A stretch of DNA of 64,000 bases, from assembly GCF_036556685.1 (NCBI RefSeq), contig NZ_CP140614.1:1178001-1242000 (forward strand), written 5' to 3'. The position numbers were made by a program, and so were the translations under genes. Origin of the DNA: Sulfurospirillum sp. 1612 (GTDB lineage: Bacteria > Campylobacterota > Campylobacteria > Campylobacterales > Sulfurospirillaceae). Within the stretch, counting starts at the first letter, position 1. Each line of letters opens with the position of its first letter. Positions 1 to 8,614 of this stretch are shown piece after piece. Below the pieces are notes generated by a model. The model saw nothing but the letters and a program-made list of their open reading frames with translations. It was not told where the DNA came from and made no database searches.

Positions 1-141
1 TATTTTGTTTGCTTTTAAAATATTATCTTGATGTTTTTCTAGATTCTCTGCCATTTTCTTGAGTACGTCTGATTTCGTTTCGGGTTTGAGTGTCGAGAGT
101 ATTCTGCTTGAATCTTTTGCTTTTCTTAAAAAATTTTCCAT
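1..141 (-). CDS. proA: Gamma-glutamyl phosphate reductase (glutamate-5-semialdehyde dehydrogenase), N-terminus only
   Basis: The minus strand opens at an ATG (141-139) after a GGGAAA-type ribosome-binding site and stays open to the window edge, so only the first 47 residues are seen. They begin MENFLRKAKDSSRIL and continue through EILKANK-like residues (NILKANKI), the pattern at the N-terminus of ProA, the NADPH-dependent second enzyme of proline synthesis. The catalytic cysteine region lies outside the window. In Campylobacter jejuni proA lies divergent from a gene for a pyridine-nucleotide oxidoreductase like the next gene here, which supports the call. The identification rests on a short stretch plus synteny. 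Confidence 0.72.
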   Translation of the reverse strand, partial: MENFLRKAKDSSRILSTLKPETKSDVLKKMAENLEKHQDNILKANKI

Positions 142-270
142 TTTTTTCCCTTAATGTAAACTTTATAATAAAAATTGAATAAAATTTTAAAGATTTTACT
201 CTTATTTTAATGTAAGTAAGCTAAAATAGTTTCTATATTAGATAAAATTAAGCAAAAATAAGGAGAGAAA

Positions 271-1224
271 ATGCAGCAAATGTATGATGTCTTAATTATC
301 GGTAGCGGGCCAGGAGGCGTCGGTGCCGCAATTGAATCAAAGGTTCTAGGACTAGAAAAAATACTCGTCATAGAAAAAGGAGACAATCACTCTCAAACCA
401 TCAGAAAGTTTTATAAAGATAACAAAAGAGTCGATAAGGATTATCAAGGCCAAGAGGTAGAAATCAAAGGAAATGTCCAATTTCTTGATGGAACCAAAGA
501 GAGTACACTAGACTATTTTGACCAATTAATTGATAATGAAGAGATTGATGTTGTTTTCAATAGCGAAGTCGAAAAAGTTGAAAAACAAGAGGGATATTTT
601 TTAGTCACTACGGCCAAAGCCACATACAAAGCGCAAAATGTCATTATAGCCATAGGAAAGATGGGAAAACCGAATAAACCAAGCTACAAAATCCCTCCTT
701 CTATCAGACAAAAGGTAAATTTTAATCTAGAGCGATGTACTCATGGTGAGAAGATTTTGGTTGTGGGAGGCGGTGATTCTGCTTCGGAATATGCTGTCTA
801 TCTTGCCAAAGAAAATACCGTCACGCTCAATTATCGAAAAAAAGAGTTTACACGCCTCAATAGTATTAATGCAAAAGAGATTGCTGATGCCAATGGAGAA
901 GAGCGACTACGATTGAGAATGGGGCGCAATATTTTGAGCTTGGAGAATGAATCTGGTGCGGTTAAAGTAAATTATGATGATGGATATAGTGTGGTTTACG
1001 ACAGAATTATTTATGCAATTGGTGGTACCACTCCTGTGGAATTTTTGAAAAAATGCGGTGTGGCGCTGGATGAGGGCAAGCAGCCGATTATTGATGAAAA
1101 CTTTGAAACCAATAACAAAGGGATGTATATCGTCGGAGATTTGGCCGTAGATAGTGGTGGTAGTATTGCCATTGCACTCAATCACGCATTTCATGCCATC
1201 ACCCATATACTCGGTAAAAAATAA
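271..1224 (+). CDS. NAD(P)-binding FAD oxidoreductase, thioredoxin-reductase-like (paralog 1)
   Basis: 317 residues. There is an N-terminal FAD-binding Rossmann fold with GSGPGG (residues 12-17), a second dinucleotide fold with VVGGGDSA near residue 165, and a C-terminal MYIVGDLA stretch typical of the FAD-binding end of thioredoxin-reductase-like proteins. The redox-active CxxC of true TrxB is absent, so the electron acceptor is unknown; ferredoxin- or disulfide-linked relatives (YpdA-like) are possible. A good ribosome-binding site (AAGGAGAG) precedes the ATG. Its ortholog in C. jejuni also lies beside proA. It is followed 151 bp later by a close paralog with its own promoter region, so the pair is a tandem duplication. 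Confidence 0.8.
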   Translation: MQQMYDVLIIGSGPGGVGAAIESKVLGLEKILVIEKGDNHSQTIRKFYKDNKRVDKDYQGQEVEIKGNVQFLDGTKESTLDYFDQLIDNEEIDVVFNSEVEKVEKQEGYFLVTTAKATYKAQNVIIAIGKMGKPNKPSYKIPPSIRQKVNFNLERCTHGEKILVVGGGDSASEYAVYLAKENTVTLNYRKKEFTRLNSINAKEIADANGEERLRLRMGRNILSLENESGAVKVNYDDGYSVVYDRIIYAIGGTTPVEFLKKCGVALDEGKQPIIDENFETNNKGMYIVGDLAVDSGGSIAIALNHAFHAITHILGKK

Positions 1225-1375
1225 GATTATCAAGCATAAAGTGGTAATCTCAAGAAATACATGATATGATTTAGGATAAATTTTGCCTTATTTAATTTAT
1301 TTTAAGTAATTTTTTACCACTTTATTAATATAACTAAGGTAAAATCACTTTTTTATAATATAAAGGAGTTTTTTT

Positions 1376-2335
1376 ATGCCTCAAGTATATGATCTCATCA
1401 TTATTGGTGGGGGGCCCGGTGGCATCGGTGCTGCAGTTGAATCCAATGTCCTGGGTATCAAGAATATTTTGATGATTGAAAAAGGCGACAACCATTCTCA
1501 GACCATTAGAAAATTTTACAAAGAACATAAAAGAGTCGATAAAGATTACAAAGGTCAAGTTGTCGAGTTAGAAGGAAGTGTCAAGTTTGAAGATGGCACC
1601 AAAGAAAGTACCCTTGATTACTTTGATTCGCTTTTGGATAATGATGAAATTGATGCCATATTTAACAGCGAAGTAGAGAGTGTCGAAAAATCAGGTGATA
1701 CCTTTTTGGTGACGACTGCAAATGCTGGTTATATCGGTAAAAATGTCATTATCGCCATCGGAAGAATGGGAAAACCAAACAAACCTACCAATTATAAAAT
1801 CCCGCCTTCTATCACACAAAGAGTCAATTTTAATTTAGATAAATGTGTGCCCGGTGAGAAGATACTCGTAGTAGGTGGTGGTAATTCTGCTGCTGAGTAT
1901 GCGATTGACTTAACCGCCAAATATACGGTCACTTTAAATTACCGAAGAACAAAATTTAACAGACTCAATGATATCAATTTAGAGACATTGTACCGATTAA
2001 ATGGTCTTGAAAAAATGAGATTACGATTGGGTTGTGATATTACCTCTTTAGAGAATGAAGATGGCTTAGTAAAAGTGAATTTTACGGATGGTTACTACAC
2101 GATATATGATCGTGTCATCTATGCAATTGGTGGAACAACACCTGTTGAATTTTTGAAAAAATGCGGTATTGAATTAGATGAGAAGGGTGAGCCGATATTT
2201 GATGAAAATTATGAAACTTCAAGCAAAGGCTTATTTGTCGGTGGAGACATTGCGGTAAGAAGTGGTGGTAGTATTGCGATTGCGCTCAATCACACCCATC
2301 ATATTGTGTCGTATATATTAAAACATAAAAAGTGA
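1376..2335 (+). CDS. NAD(P)-binding FAD oxidoreductase, thioredoxin-reductase-like (paralog 2)
   Basis: 319 residues, alignable end to end with the preceding gene: the same GGGPGG N-terminus, the shared GDNHSQTIRKFYK segment, VVGGGNSAAEYA in the NAD(P) fold and a matching GGTTPVEFLKKCG segment. It also lacks a CxxC motif. An AAAGGAG ribosome-binding site precedes the ATG. The 151-bp gap from paralog 1 contains AT-rich promoter-like sequence (TATAAT-like at about 1357) rather than direct read-through spacing, so the two copies may be separately controlled. The stop codon overlaps the start of the next gene (TGATG). Confidence 0.8.
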   Translation: MPQVYDLIIIGGGPGGIGAAVESNVLGIKNILMIEKGDNHSQTIRKFYKEHKRVDKDYKGQVVELEGSVKFEDGTKESTLDYFDSLLDNDEIDAIFNSEVESVEKSGDTFLVTTANAGYIGKNVIIAIGRMGKPNKPTNYKIPPSITQRVNFNLDKCVPGEKILVVGGGNSAAEYAIDLTAKYTVTLNYRRTKFNRLNDINLETLYRLNGLEKMRLRLGCDITSLENEDGLVKVNFTDGYYTIYDRVIYAIGGTTPVEFLKKCGIELDEKGEPIFDENYETSSKGLFVGGDIAVRSGGSIAIALNHTHHIVSYILKHKK

Positions 2336-2910
2336 TGCGATACAGTTCTCTTTCGATTCTTTTAAATTTTATTCTTTTTATTGTGCTTGCGTTGGGTGGG
2401 GTATATTGTTATAAAACCCAACGCAAACATGAAGCGAAAATCTTAGAATTGAAACAGAACTTTATCGAAAAAACAGCCATTCGTTTTGAAGATTTACCCA
2501 AGCGTACTCAAAAAAGATACCTTTATATTGGGGCACCTAGTGATTTTGATGTAGTGTCTTCTGATGCGGATGATACCAACCAAACACGCCACTATATCCA
2601 TGAATTAAAAAAGAAGTTGATTATCGTACAAAAAGACAATCTTCTTCTTGCTGAAGAAAAAGATAAGATCCAAAAATCTTTATTGAAAACGAAAACAGAA
2701 CTCATGGAACAAAAAAAACTTTTATTATCACAAAGTTTAGAACAGATGAATGAAGCCGAACAGCAACATTATGAGAATATCAGTGCCTTAAGAAAACGAT
2801 TGACGGAGTTAGAGCGAGAAAATATTGATTTGATGCAAGAGGAAAATGAAAAAATTATCATGTTGCAAAACAAAATAAAAAGCTTGGAGCGACAACGAGA
2901 TGGGAAATAA
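2335..2910 (+). CDS. Membrane-anchored coiled-coil protein of unknown function
   Basis: 191 residues from the ATG at 2335; a GTG three bases earlier is also in frame. One N-terminal membrane segment (about residues 5-24) is followed by a charged region and a long predicted coiled coil (about residues 85-190), rich in Leu, Glu, Lys and Gln with heptad-like spacing. The start overlaps the stop of the flavoprotein gene (TGATG), which implies translational coupling. I recognise no domain. It resembles cell-envelope tethers or scaffold proteins only in architecture. The next gene begins six bases after its stop. Confidence 0.65.
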   Translation: MRYSSLSILLNFILFIVLALGGVYCYKTQRKHEAKILELKQNFIEKTAIRFEDLPKRTQKRYLYIGAPSDFDVVSSDADDTNQTRHYIHELKKKLIIVQKDNLLLAEEKDKIQKSLLKTKTELMEQKKLLLSQSLEQMNEAEQQHYENISALRKRLTELERENIDLMQEENEKIIMLQNKIKSLERQRDGK

Positions 2911-2916
2911 GCCCGC

Positions 2917-3609
2917 ATGCTAAAATTATATCAGTACAAACAGGGGTATCGTTACAATAGTGATACTATTTTTCTATATAATTTTATTACGCAATTTGAT
3001 CTCAAAGGCTCCGTCTTGGATGTGGGGTGCGGTTGTGGTGTCTTGGGCTTATTGTTAAAGCGCGATTTTAATAAAATTGCCTTGACGCAAATCGACATAC
3101 AAGAACGCAATATCGCCTTAACCCAGCGCAATGCCGAGGCCAACAAACTAAAAACTTTGACGCTTCATGATGATTTTCTTACGCATGATTTCAGTGAGAA
3201 ATTTGACTGCATCATTAGCAATCCTCCTTTTTATAATAGAGGTGCCCTAAAGAGTGAAGATCCATCGCTTTATTTGAGTCGTCACAGTGATGCTTTGGAT
3301 TTTGAACGTTTTGCTATTAAGGCGTATCGGCTATTAAAGCATCGAGGATCTTTTTTATTTTGCTATGATGCTAAACAAATTGATCTTTTGATGAGTAAAT
3401 TGGTCGCAGCAAAATTCAAAATTAATCACCTCCAATTTGTCCATGTTCGCGCCAATAAAGAAGCCGGATTGGTCATGGTTCATGCCAGACGAGACTCAAA
3501 AAGTCTCTGCAAAACGTTACCGCCTATCATTCTTTATGAGGGAGACAGTTTGCGAGATGAGATCAAAAATTTTTATATAAAGGCTGATACAGACAGTGAA
3601 GATATCTAA
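2917..3609 (+). CDS. Class I SAM methyltransferase, TrmN6/YfiC-like
   Basis: 230 residues. Motif I is seen as LDVGCGCGVLGLLL (about residues 35-48), and the amino-methyltransferase motif IV as IISNPPFYNRG (about residues 98-108). NPPF/Y is the signature of N6-adenine (or glutamine) methyltransferases, and overall the protein fits tRNA1(Val) A37-N6 methyltransferase relatives. The N-terminal LYQYKQGYRYNSDTIFL matches the substrate-side start of that family. The substrate is inferred, not seen. It overlaps the following YkgJ gene by 14 bases and sits in the operon that runs to selU, an order also found in C. jejuni (Cj0495 region). Confidence 0.75.
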   Translation: MLKLYQYKQGYRYNSDTIFLYNFITQFDLKGSVLDVGCGCGVLGLLLKRDFNKIALTQIDIQERNIALTQRNAEANKLKTLTLHDDFLTHDFSEKFDCIISNPPFYNRGALKSEDPSLYLSRHSDALDFERFAIKAYRLLKHRGSFLFCYDAKQIDLLMSKLVAAKFKINHLQFVHVRANKEAGLVMVHARRDSKSLCKTLPPIILYEGDSLRDEIKNFYIKADTDSEDI

Positions 3610-3970
3610 AGAAGGGTTTGATTATAGTTTTGATCCCAAAGCATGCGAGACGTGTGCGGGAAATTGCTGTATTGGCGAGAGTGGATACATTTGGGTTGAT
3701 CGACAAAAAGCTAAAGAGATTGCCGACTTTTTAGGGATAAAAATTGAAGAATTTTCTCAAAATTATCTAAAAAAGGTTCAATATAGATTTTCGTTAAAAG
3801 AGATTGAGTATAATGGTGGTTATCGGTGTGTATTTTTCAATCTTGAAAAACGAGCATGCACCATTTATCCCGTGCGACCAAAGCAATGTGCTAGCTTTCC
3901 GTTTTGGGAATATTTCAAAAAAAATATCAAAGAATTGGAGGATGAATGTCCAGGTATAACGCGCCTTTAG
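3596..3970 (+). CDS. YkgJ-family cysteine cluster protein
   Basis: 124 residues starting at a GTG that lies inside the end of the methyltransferase gene. It has the CxxCxxxCC-type cluster (CETCAGNCC, residues 17-25) and a second set in CVFFNLEKRACTIYPVRPKQC, the pattern of the UPF0153/YkgJ family, which is thought to bind zinc or an Fe-S cluster. The biochemical role is unknown. It overlaps the next gene by 25 bases, so the three genes are tightly packed. Confidence 0.75.
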   Translation: MKISKEGFDYSFDPKACETCAGNCCIGESGYIWVDRQKAKEIADFLGIKIEEFSQNYLKKVQYRFSLKEIEYNGGYRCVFFNLEKRACTIYPVRPKQCASFPFWEYFKKNIKELEDECPGITRL

Positions 3971-5229
3971 TCTTTATTTTATTGTTTCTCTTTTATGGCT
4001 GTTCTACCAAAGAACCCACATCAATGATTGGTAAAAAAACGTTTCAAAATGAAGATGTTTTGATTCTCAAGGCACTCGAATATCAAAGAGAAAAACAGTA
4101 TGATAATGCTCTTGAAACCTATAAAATACTTTATGAAAAGAGCCATAAAGTTAATTATTTAGAAGAAGAAGCACGCCTCTCTTTTTTATCCAATAATCAA
4201 GCCAGAACATTGGATATTTTAAACCGGGCCATAGAAAAATATCCCAATAATATTTTGTTTAAACGATTGAAATCTGGATATTATATGAAGACAAAAGCAT
4301 ACTCCAAAGCAGAAAAACTAGCTTTAGAGATTCTCAAACGAGAGAGGAATGCTGAAAATCTTTCTCTTTTAGGTGATATCTATTTTCTAGAAAAGTCATA
4401 CAATCTTTCATTAAAATATTATGAGAGTGCCTTTAAGACAAACGAATCTGAAAATCTGCTTTTAAATATGGTCAATCTCCTTTACAAATTTCTCGATAGA
4501 AAAAAAGAGGCGATTTCGTATCTAGAGACCTATATTCGCATGAAAGATGCCAGTGAGCATGTCTATTTTGCATTGGTTCGTATCTATGGACAAGAAAAAA
4601 ATATTGATGGATTGATTTCTACTTATGAAGAGTTATATACTAAATTCAAAAAAGATGAATATGGGAAAAAAGCCATAGAATTATTGATTTATAAAAAAGA
4701 CAAACAAGCAGCCATCAAATTTTTGGAAGAGAGTGATTATAATCCTCAAATGCTACTCGATCTTTATACCTCTAACAAAGATTACAAAAACGCGTATCGT
4801 ATTGCTCAATCGCTGTATAAAAAAACCAATAATATAGATTTTTTAGCCAAAATGGCTATTTTTGAATATGAAAAAAATAAGAACCATCTCAATCCAAAAA
4901 TTTTGAATTCAATCTCCAATAAATTTGAAACGGTCATTGAGAAATTTCATGACCCGGTTTATCTTAATTATTATGGGTATTTGTTGATTGATCATGATTT
5001 AAATATCAAAAAAGGAATCAAACTGGTCAAACTCGCTCTTGAATCAGATAAAAATTCACCCTTTTATTTGGATTCTTTAGCTTGGGGATACTATAAACTG
5101 GATGAATGTCGCAAAGCATTAGAGGTGATGAAAAAAATCATCAATGAGACCAATGAACCTGAAGTTTTGTTACATTACAAAATGATACAACAGTGCTTAA
5201 ATCAAAAAAACAGTAAAGAGAAACAATGA
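3946..5229 (+). CDS. TPR-repeat lipoprotein
   Basis: 427 residues. A lipoprotein signal peptide ends in LFYGC, so Cys19 is the likely lipidated residue. The rest is a solenoid of degenerate tetratricopeptide repeats (aromatic and Ala/Leu spacing such as [21 protein letters not shown]), the last ones near residues 340-415. It is probably an outer-membrane-facing assembly scaffold. It corresponds by position to C. jejuni Cj0497, also a lipoprotein upstream of trpC. It overlaps trpC by four bases (ATGA). Confidence 0.75.
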   Translation: MSRYNAPLVFILLFLFYGCSTKEPTSMIGKKTFQNEDVLILKALEYQREKQYDNALETYKILYEKSHKVNYLEEEARLSFLSNNQARTLDILNRAIEKYPNNILFKRLKSGYYMKTKAYSKAEKLALEILKRERNAENLSLLGDIYFLEKSYNLSLKYYESAFKTNESENLLLNMVNLLYKFLDRKKEAISYLETYIRMKDASEHVYFALVRIYGQEKNIDGLISTYEELYTKFKKDEYGKKAIELLIYKKDKQAAIKFLEESDYNPQMLLDLYTSNKDYKNAYRIAQSLYKKTNNIDFLAKMAIFEYEKNKNHLNPKILNSISNKFETVIEKFHDPVYLNYYGYLLIDHDLNIKKGIKLVKLALESDKNSPFYLDSLAWGYYKLDECRKALEVMKKIINETNEPEVLLHYKMIQQCLNQKNSKEKQ

Positions 5230-6011
5230 TATTAGATGACATAATCAAAAAAACAAAAGAAGATTTAGAGATTCGAAAAGAAGAATTTTCGATGGATTGG
5301 CTAGGGCGTAGTTTGGCGTACAATCCCTTTCCTCCTAGAGATGTTATGGAGGCCTTAACCACGACCAAAGAGGAGCCCTACCGCATCATTGCAGAGGTCA
5401 AAAAAGCAAGTCCGAGCAAAGGAGTGATTCGTGAAGATTTCGATCCCTTGCAGATTGCAAAAGATTACGAAGCCGGTGGTGCCAATGCGATTTCTGTCTT
5501 GACAGAGCCACATTTTTTTCAAGGAAATATCGAATATTTGACGATGCTCAGACGATACACCTCCTTGCCTCTTTTGCGTAAAGACTTTATTATAGATGAG
5601 TATCAGATTCTCGAAGCAGCGGTGTATGGCGCCGATTTTATTTTATTGATTGCCAAAGCGCTCGAGAAAAAAACATTAAAAAGATTGTTGGAATATGCGT
5701 GGCATTTAGGGTTAAATGCCTTGGTTGAGATTCATGATAAAGATGATTTAACAAAAGCGATTTTTGCTGGAGCTGAGATTATTGGTATCAATCATCGAAA
5801 TTTGGAGACATTTGAGATGGACATGAAACTGAGTGAAACATTGATTCCGATGATTCCTAACGGTAAAGTTTTAGTAGCCGAGAGTGGTTTGTCTGAAAAA
5901 TCCACACTTGAGGAGTTGCATCACATTGGTGTTGATGCCTTCTTGATAGGAGAATTTTTTATGAGACAAGAAGATATCACTAGTGCGCTTGCTCATTTTA
6001 AAGAGGCGTAA
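5226..6011 (+). CDS. trpC: Indole-3-glycerol phosphate synthase
   Basis: 261 residues, a complete TIM-barrel TrpC converting CdRP to indole-3-glycerol phosphate in tryptophan synthesis. Seen: the catalytic lysine region [11 protein letters not shown] (about residues 54-64), [31 protein letters not shown] and the phosphate-binding VAESGL. The gene stands alone, without the other trp genes, as in Campylobacter. The start overlaps the lipoprotein stop by four bases, which indicates coupled translation rather than attenuation control. Confidence 0.93.
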   Translation: MILDDIIKKTKEDLEIRKEEFSMDWLGRSLAYNPFPPRDVMEALTTTKEEPYRIIAEVKKASPSKGVIREDFDPLQIAKDYEAGGANAISVLTEPHFFQGNIEYLTMLRRYTSLPLLRKDFIIDEYQILEAAVYGADFILLIAKALEKKTLKRLLEYAWHLGLNALVEIHDKDDLTKAIFAGAEIIGINHRNLETFEMDMKLSETLIPMIPNGKVLVAESGLSEKSTLEELHHIGVDAFLIGEFFMRQEDITSALAHFKEA

Positions 6012-6012
6012 G

Positions 6013-6507
6013 ATGGACTATTTATATGCCCCTTGGCGAACAGAATATGTGACGGGGAAGAAAAGCGATTGTGTGTTTTGCGATATTGCTCAAGATGAAG
6101 CACATGATGAAGACAACAGTGTGTTGTATCGAGATTCACAGTGTTTTGTCGTCATGAACAAGTATCCTTATACTCCTGGGCATCTCCTTGTTGTACCGTT
6201 AAAACATACTGATGCAATAGAAAACTTAGATGAAGCGGTCTGGCTTCATATGAGTAAAGTAGTGCGACAATGCAGTGCGATGTTGCGAAAAGCATTTAGG
6301 GCTGATGGGATCAATATTGGGATGAATCTTGGCAAAGCAGCAGGAGCGGGGATTGCTGAGCACGTTCATTATCATATCATGCCCCGTTGGCTTGGTGATA
6401 CGAATTTTATTACGACGATTGCCGATACACGAGTTTTTTCCAATGATTTTCAAAAAATTTATACAGAACTGAAAAAGAATATAGACGCTTATGTTACAAA
6501 CAATTAG
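6013..6507 (+). CDS. HIT-family nucleotide hydrolase/transferase
   Basis: 164 residues from the ATG at 6013; an upstream in-frame start at 5983 lies inside trpC and would add a non-conserved leader. The histidine-triad motif HVHYHIMPRW (His117, His119, His121) and a CxxC pair (Cys20, Cys23) that often binds zinc in this subfamily are present. Family members hydrolyse or phosphorolyse dinucleoside polyphosphates or AMP conjugates. The natural substrate is not deducible. C. jejuni carries the same gene between trpC and selU. It overlaps selU by 17 bases. Confidence 0.85.
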   Translation: MDYLYAPWRTEYVTGKKSDCVFCDIAQDEAHDEDNSVLYRDSQCFVVMNKYPYTPGHLLVVPLKHTDAIENLDEAVWLHMSKVVRQCSAMLRKAFRADGINIGMNLGKAAGAGIAEHVHYHIMPRWLGDTNFITTIADTRVFSNDFQKIYTELKKNIDAYVTNN

Positions 6508-7495
6508 CACAGAGACTTTTTTGCGTGAAGAAGAGACGTATGATTTGATTATTGATGCGAGAAGCCCTGCTGAATATCATCATTCAAAAATTCCTAATGC
6601 GATTAACCTCTATGCACTCAGTGATGAAGAACATCATGAAGTAGGATACATTCATAAGCAACAATCCAAGAATGATGCAAAATTAAAAGGGGCAAGCTAT
6701 ATTTGTTGCAATGCAGCCCGACATATTTATACCCTGAATAAACAGTGTAAAATTGGATCTAAGATTGCTATATATTGTGCAAGAGGTGGACTTCGATCGG
6801 CCTCTTTGGCTACTATATTTTCAAATATTGGATATCGTGTTGATCGATTGGAATTGGGGTACAAGGGTTACCGAAGTGCTGTCGTGTCCTATTTGGATAC
6901 TTTTGATCAGGGGAATTTTATCGTCTTAGGCGGTAATACAGGATGCGGGAAAACTCAATTGCTACAACATTTAGATAATGCCATCGATTTGGAGGGTTTA
7001 GCCAACCATCTTGGTTCAACTTTTGGATATATAAAAGGCGAGCAACCTTCTCAAAAAGAGTTTCAAAATAGATTATTTTGGGTGCTCAATCGCATTGATT
7101 GGAATAAGCCTGTGTTTATTGAAGGAGAAAGCAAACGCATTGGTACGGTGATTTTACCTGATTTGCTTTATAGGAAAATGGGAGAAGGAAAGCGTATCGA
7201 AATTACGGCGCCTATTGAACAACGTGTTGCACGAATTTTACGTGATTATGAACAGATAGATGATGCATTTTTTTATCACGCGATGGATACCATCACCCCC
7301 TACATCAAAAAAATTGCTAAACAACAAGCGATTGCTTATTATCAAGAAAAAAATCTTGCAAAAGTAGCGGAAATTTTATTGTTAGATTATTATGATAATG
7401 TTTACAAAAAACCACAAAAAATAGATTTTAGTATTAATAATAGTGATATAAATGTGACTTTATCAAAATTAAATAATATTTTGGATACCTTATAA
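6491..7495 (+). CDS. selU: tRNA 2-selenouridine synthase (rhodanese-P-loop fusion)
   Basis: 334 residues. The N-terminal rhodanese domain carries the active cysteine in YCARGGLRS (Cys96). The C-terminal half has a P-loop GGNTGCGKT (residues 147-155). This is the MnmH/SelU architecture, which replaces sulfur with selenium at the wobble 2-thiouridine of tRNAs for Lys, Glu and Gln, using selenophosphate. It therefore predicts that selD is encoded elsewhere in the genome. It is the last gene of the operon; the following copper gene has its own ribosome-binding site after 23 bases. Confidence 0.88.
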   Translation: MLQTISTETFLREEETYDLIIDARSPAEYHHSKIPNAINLYALSDEEHHEVGYIHKQQSKNDAKLKGASYICCNAARHIYTLNKQCKIGSKIAIYCARGGLRSASLATIFSNIGYRVDRLELGYKGYRSAVVSYLDTFDQGNFIVLGGNTGCGKTQLLQHLDNAIDLEGLANHLGSTFGYIKGEQPSQKEFQNRLFWVLNRIDWNKPVFIEGESKRIGTVILPDLLYRKMGEGKRIEITAPIEQRVARILRDYEQIDDAFFYHAMDTITPYIKKIAKQQAIAYYQEKNLAKVAEILLLDYYDNVYKKPQKIDFSINNSDINVTLSKLNNILDTL

Positions 7496-7518
7496 TTATC
7501 ACTTATAAAAGGGGTTTT

Positions 7519-8007
7519 ATGTTCAAAATAGTTATGTTGTTTTCTATCGCAATGTCTACGGTGCTTTTAGCTGGCAATATCGAAGTCAAAGATGCTTATG
7601 TTAGGGCAGTTCCGCCTAATTTACCCAATTCAGCTTCTTTCATGACAATCATCAACAATGGTGCCACGGCGGTGGATTTAACTCGTGCGGATTCCACACT
7701 TGCTGATACCTTAGAGCTTCATGAACACACTATGAAAAACGGTATGATGGTGATGGCTCAAGTGCCAAAAATCACAATCCCCGCTCATGGTAGTGTGATG
7801 TTAAAACCGGGTGGATATCATATCATGATCATTGGTCTTAAAAAACCAATAAAGCCTCATGATAGTGTTAAAATGATAAACCTACATTTTTCAGATGGTG
7901 AAACTCTCACGCTAAAAAATGTGCCCGTAAAGAGTGTGATGGGTGGCATGAAAATGAAAAATATGAAGATGAACGGTATGAAAATGAACGGTATGAAAAG
8001 TAATTAA
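7519..8007 (+). CDS. Periplasmic copper chaperone, PCu(A)C domain, with Met-rich tail
   Basis: 162 residues. A signal peptide (about 1-19, ending LLAG) is followed by the DUF461/PCu(A)C domain with the copper ligands His68/His70, a Met cluster (MMVM) and the downstream GGYHIM motif (His101, Met103). Family members carry Cu(I) to SCO proteins and the CuA site of cytochrome oxidase. The last 20 residues are a repeat of Met-Lys-Met/Asn-Gly-Met units holding eight methionines, likely an extra Cu(I)-binding arm. The gene is paired with an SCO gene and converges on the cox operon, which fits a CuA-loading role. Confidence 0.85.
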   Translation: MFKIVMLFSIAMSTVLLAGNIEVKDAYVRAVPPNLPNSASFMTIINNGATAVDLTRADSTLADTLELHEHTMKNGMMVMAQVPKITIPAHGSVMLKPGGYHIMIIGLKKPIKPHDSVKMINLHFSDGETLTLKNVPVKSVMGGMKMKNMKMNGMKMNGMKSN

Positions 8008-8013
8008 TTCCGT

Positions 8014-8598
8014 ATGAGAAAAAAGTTAATTATTATATTTTCAGCGATTGTTATCATCGCGGGGTTGGTTTTTGTTGGATTGCCTTATTATCAAAATCAA
8101 AAGCTAATCCAGCGCTATGCTTTCACGATGGATTCTGCAAGTGGCAAGGTTAGTTTAAAGGACTTTAAAGGCAAGATTGTCATTTTATATTTTGGCTATA
8201 TGTATTGTCCTGATATTTGTCCCACTACACTTAGCATGGTGAGTGATGCGCTTCATAAGCTTCCAAAAGAAGAGGCCAAAAGATTTCAATTACTTTTTGT
8301 GAGTGTCGATCCTGACCGGGATACGCTAAAAAATCTAAAAGCGTACGCGAACTATTTCTATCCTACAGCGATGGGCTTAACGTCAACAAAAGCTAATCTT
8401 AAAGCAGTGAGTCGAACGTTTGGAGCATATTATTCTAAGATTTACGATAAGGGCTCAAAAACCCAATATACTGTCGCACATACCTCATCAGTATATATTA
8501 TCAATACCCAAGGTATCTTAGAGAAGACAATACCTCACACGGAGGATGAAAATGTCTTCTTGAAAGCTTTTAAAACCGCATTAATCAAAAACCGCTAG
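8014..8598 (+). CDS. SCO1/SenC-family copper chaperone (plus-strand copy)
   Basis: 194 residues. One N-terminal membrane anchor (about 5-25), then a thioredoxin-like domain with CPDIC (Cys65, Cys69) and the distal histidine in VAHTSS (His156), the three Cu ligands of SCO proteins. It inserts copper into, or reduces, the CuA site of oxidase subunit II. It lies six bases after the PCu(A)C gene. Its stop codon sits inside a perfect hairpin shared with the convergent ctaB gene. A second, longer SCO protein heads the cox operon. Confidence 0.85.
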   Translation: MRKKLIIIFSAIVIIAGLVFVGLPYYQNQKLIQRYAFTMDSASGKVSLKDFKGKIVILYFGYMYCPDICPTTLSMVSDALHKLPKEEAKRFQLLFVSVDPDRDTLKNLKAYANYFYPTAMGLTSTKANLKAVSRTFGAYYSKIYDKGSKTQYTVAHTSSVYIINTQGILEKTIPHTEDENVFLKAFKTALIKNR

Positions 8599-8614
8599 AG
8601 TGTGACTCTAGCGG
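8592..8614 (-). terminator. Bidirectional hairpin containing the stop codons of sco and ctaB
   Basis: A perfect 10-bp stem (CCGCTAGAGT / ACTCTAGCGG) with a 3-base loop. It holds the TAG of the plus-strand SCO gene (8596-8598) and the TAG of the minus-strand ctaB (8608-8610) at symmetric places. On the minus strand the stem is followed by five T residues, the form of an intrinsic terminator for the cox operon. The plus-strand side lacks a T run. Confidence 0.75.

Noticed and set aside
5983-6012. Upstream start for the HIT protein inside trpC
   Set aside because: The added residues have no family match, and the ATG at 6013 is directly behind the trpC stop, giving the usual N-terminus.
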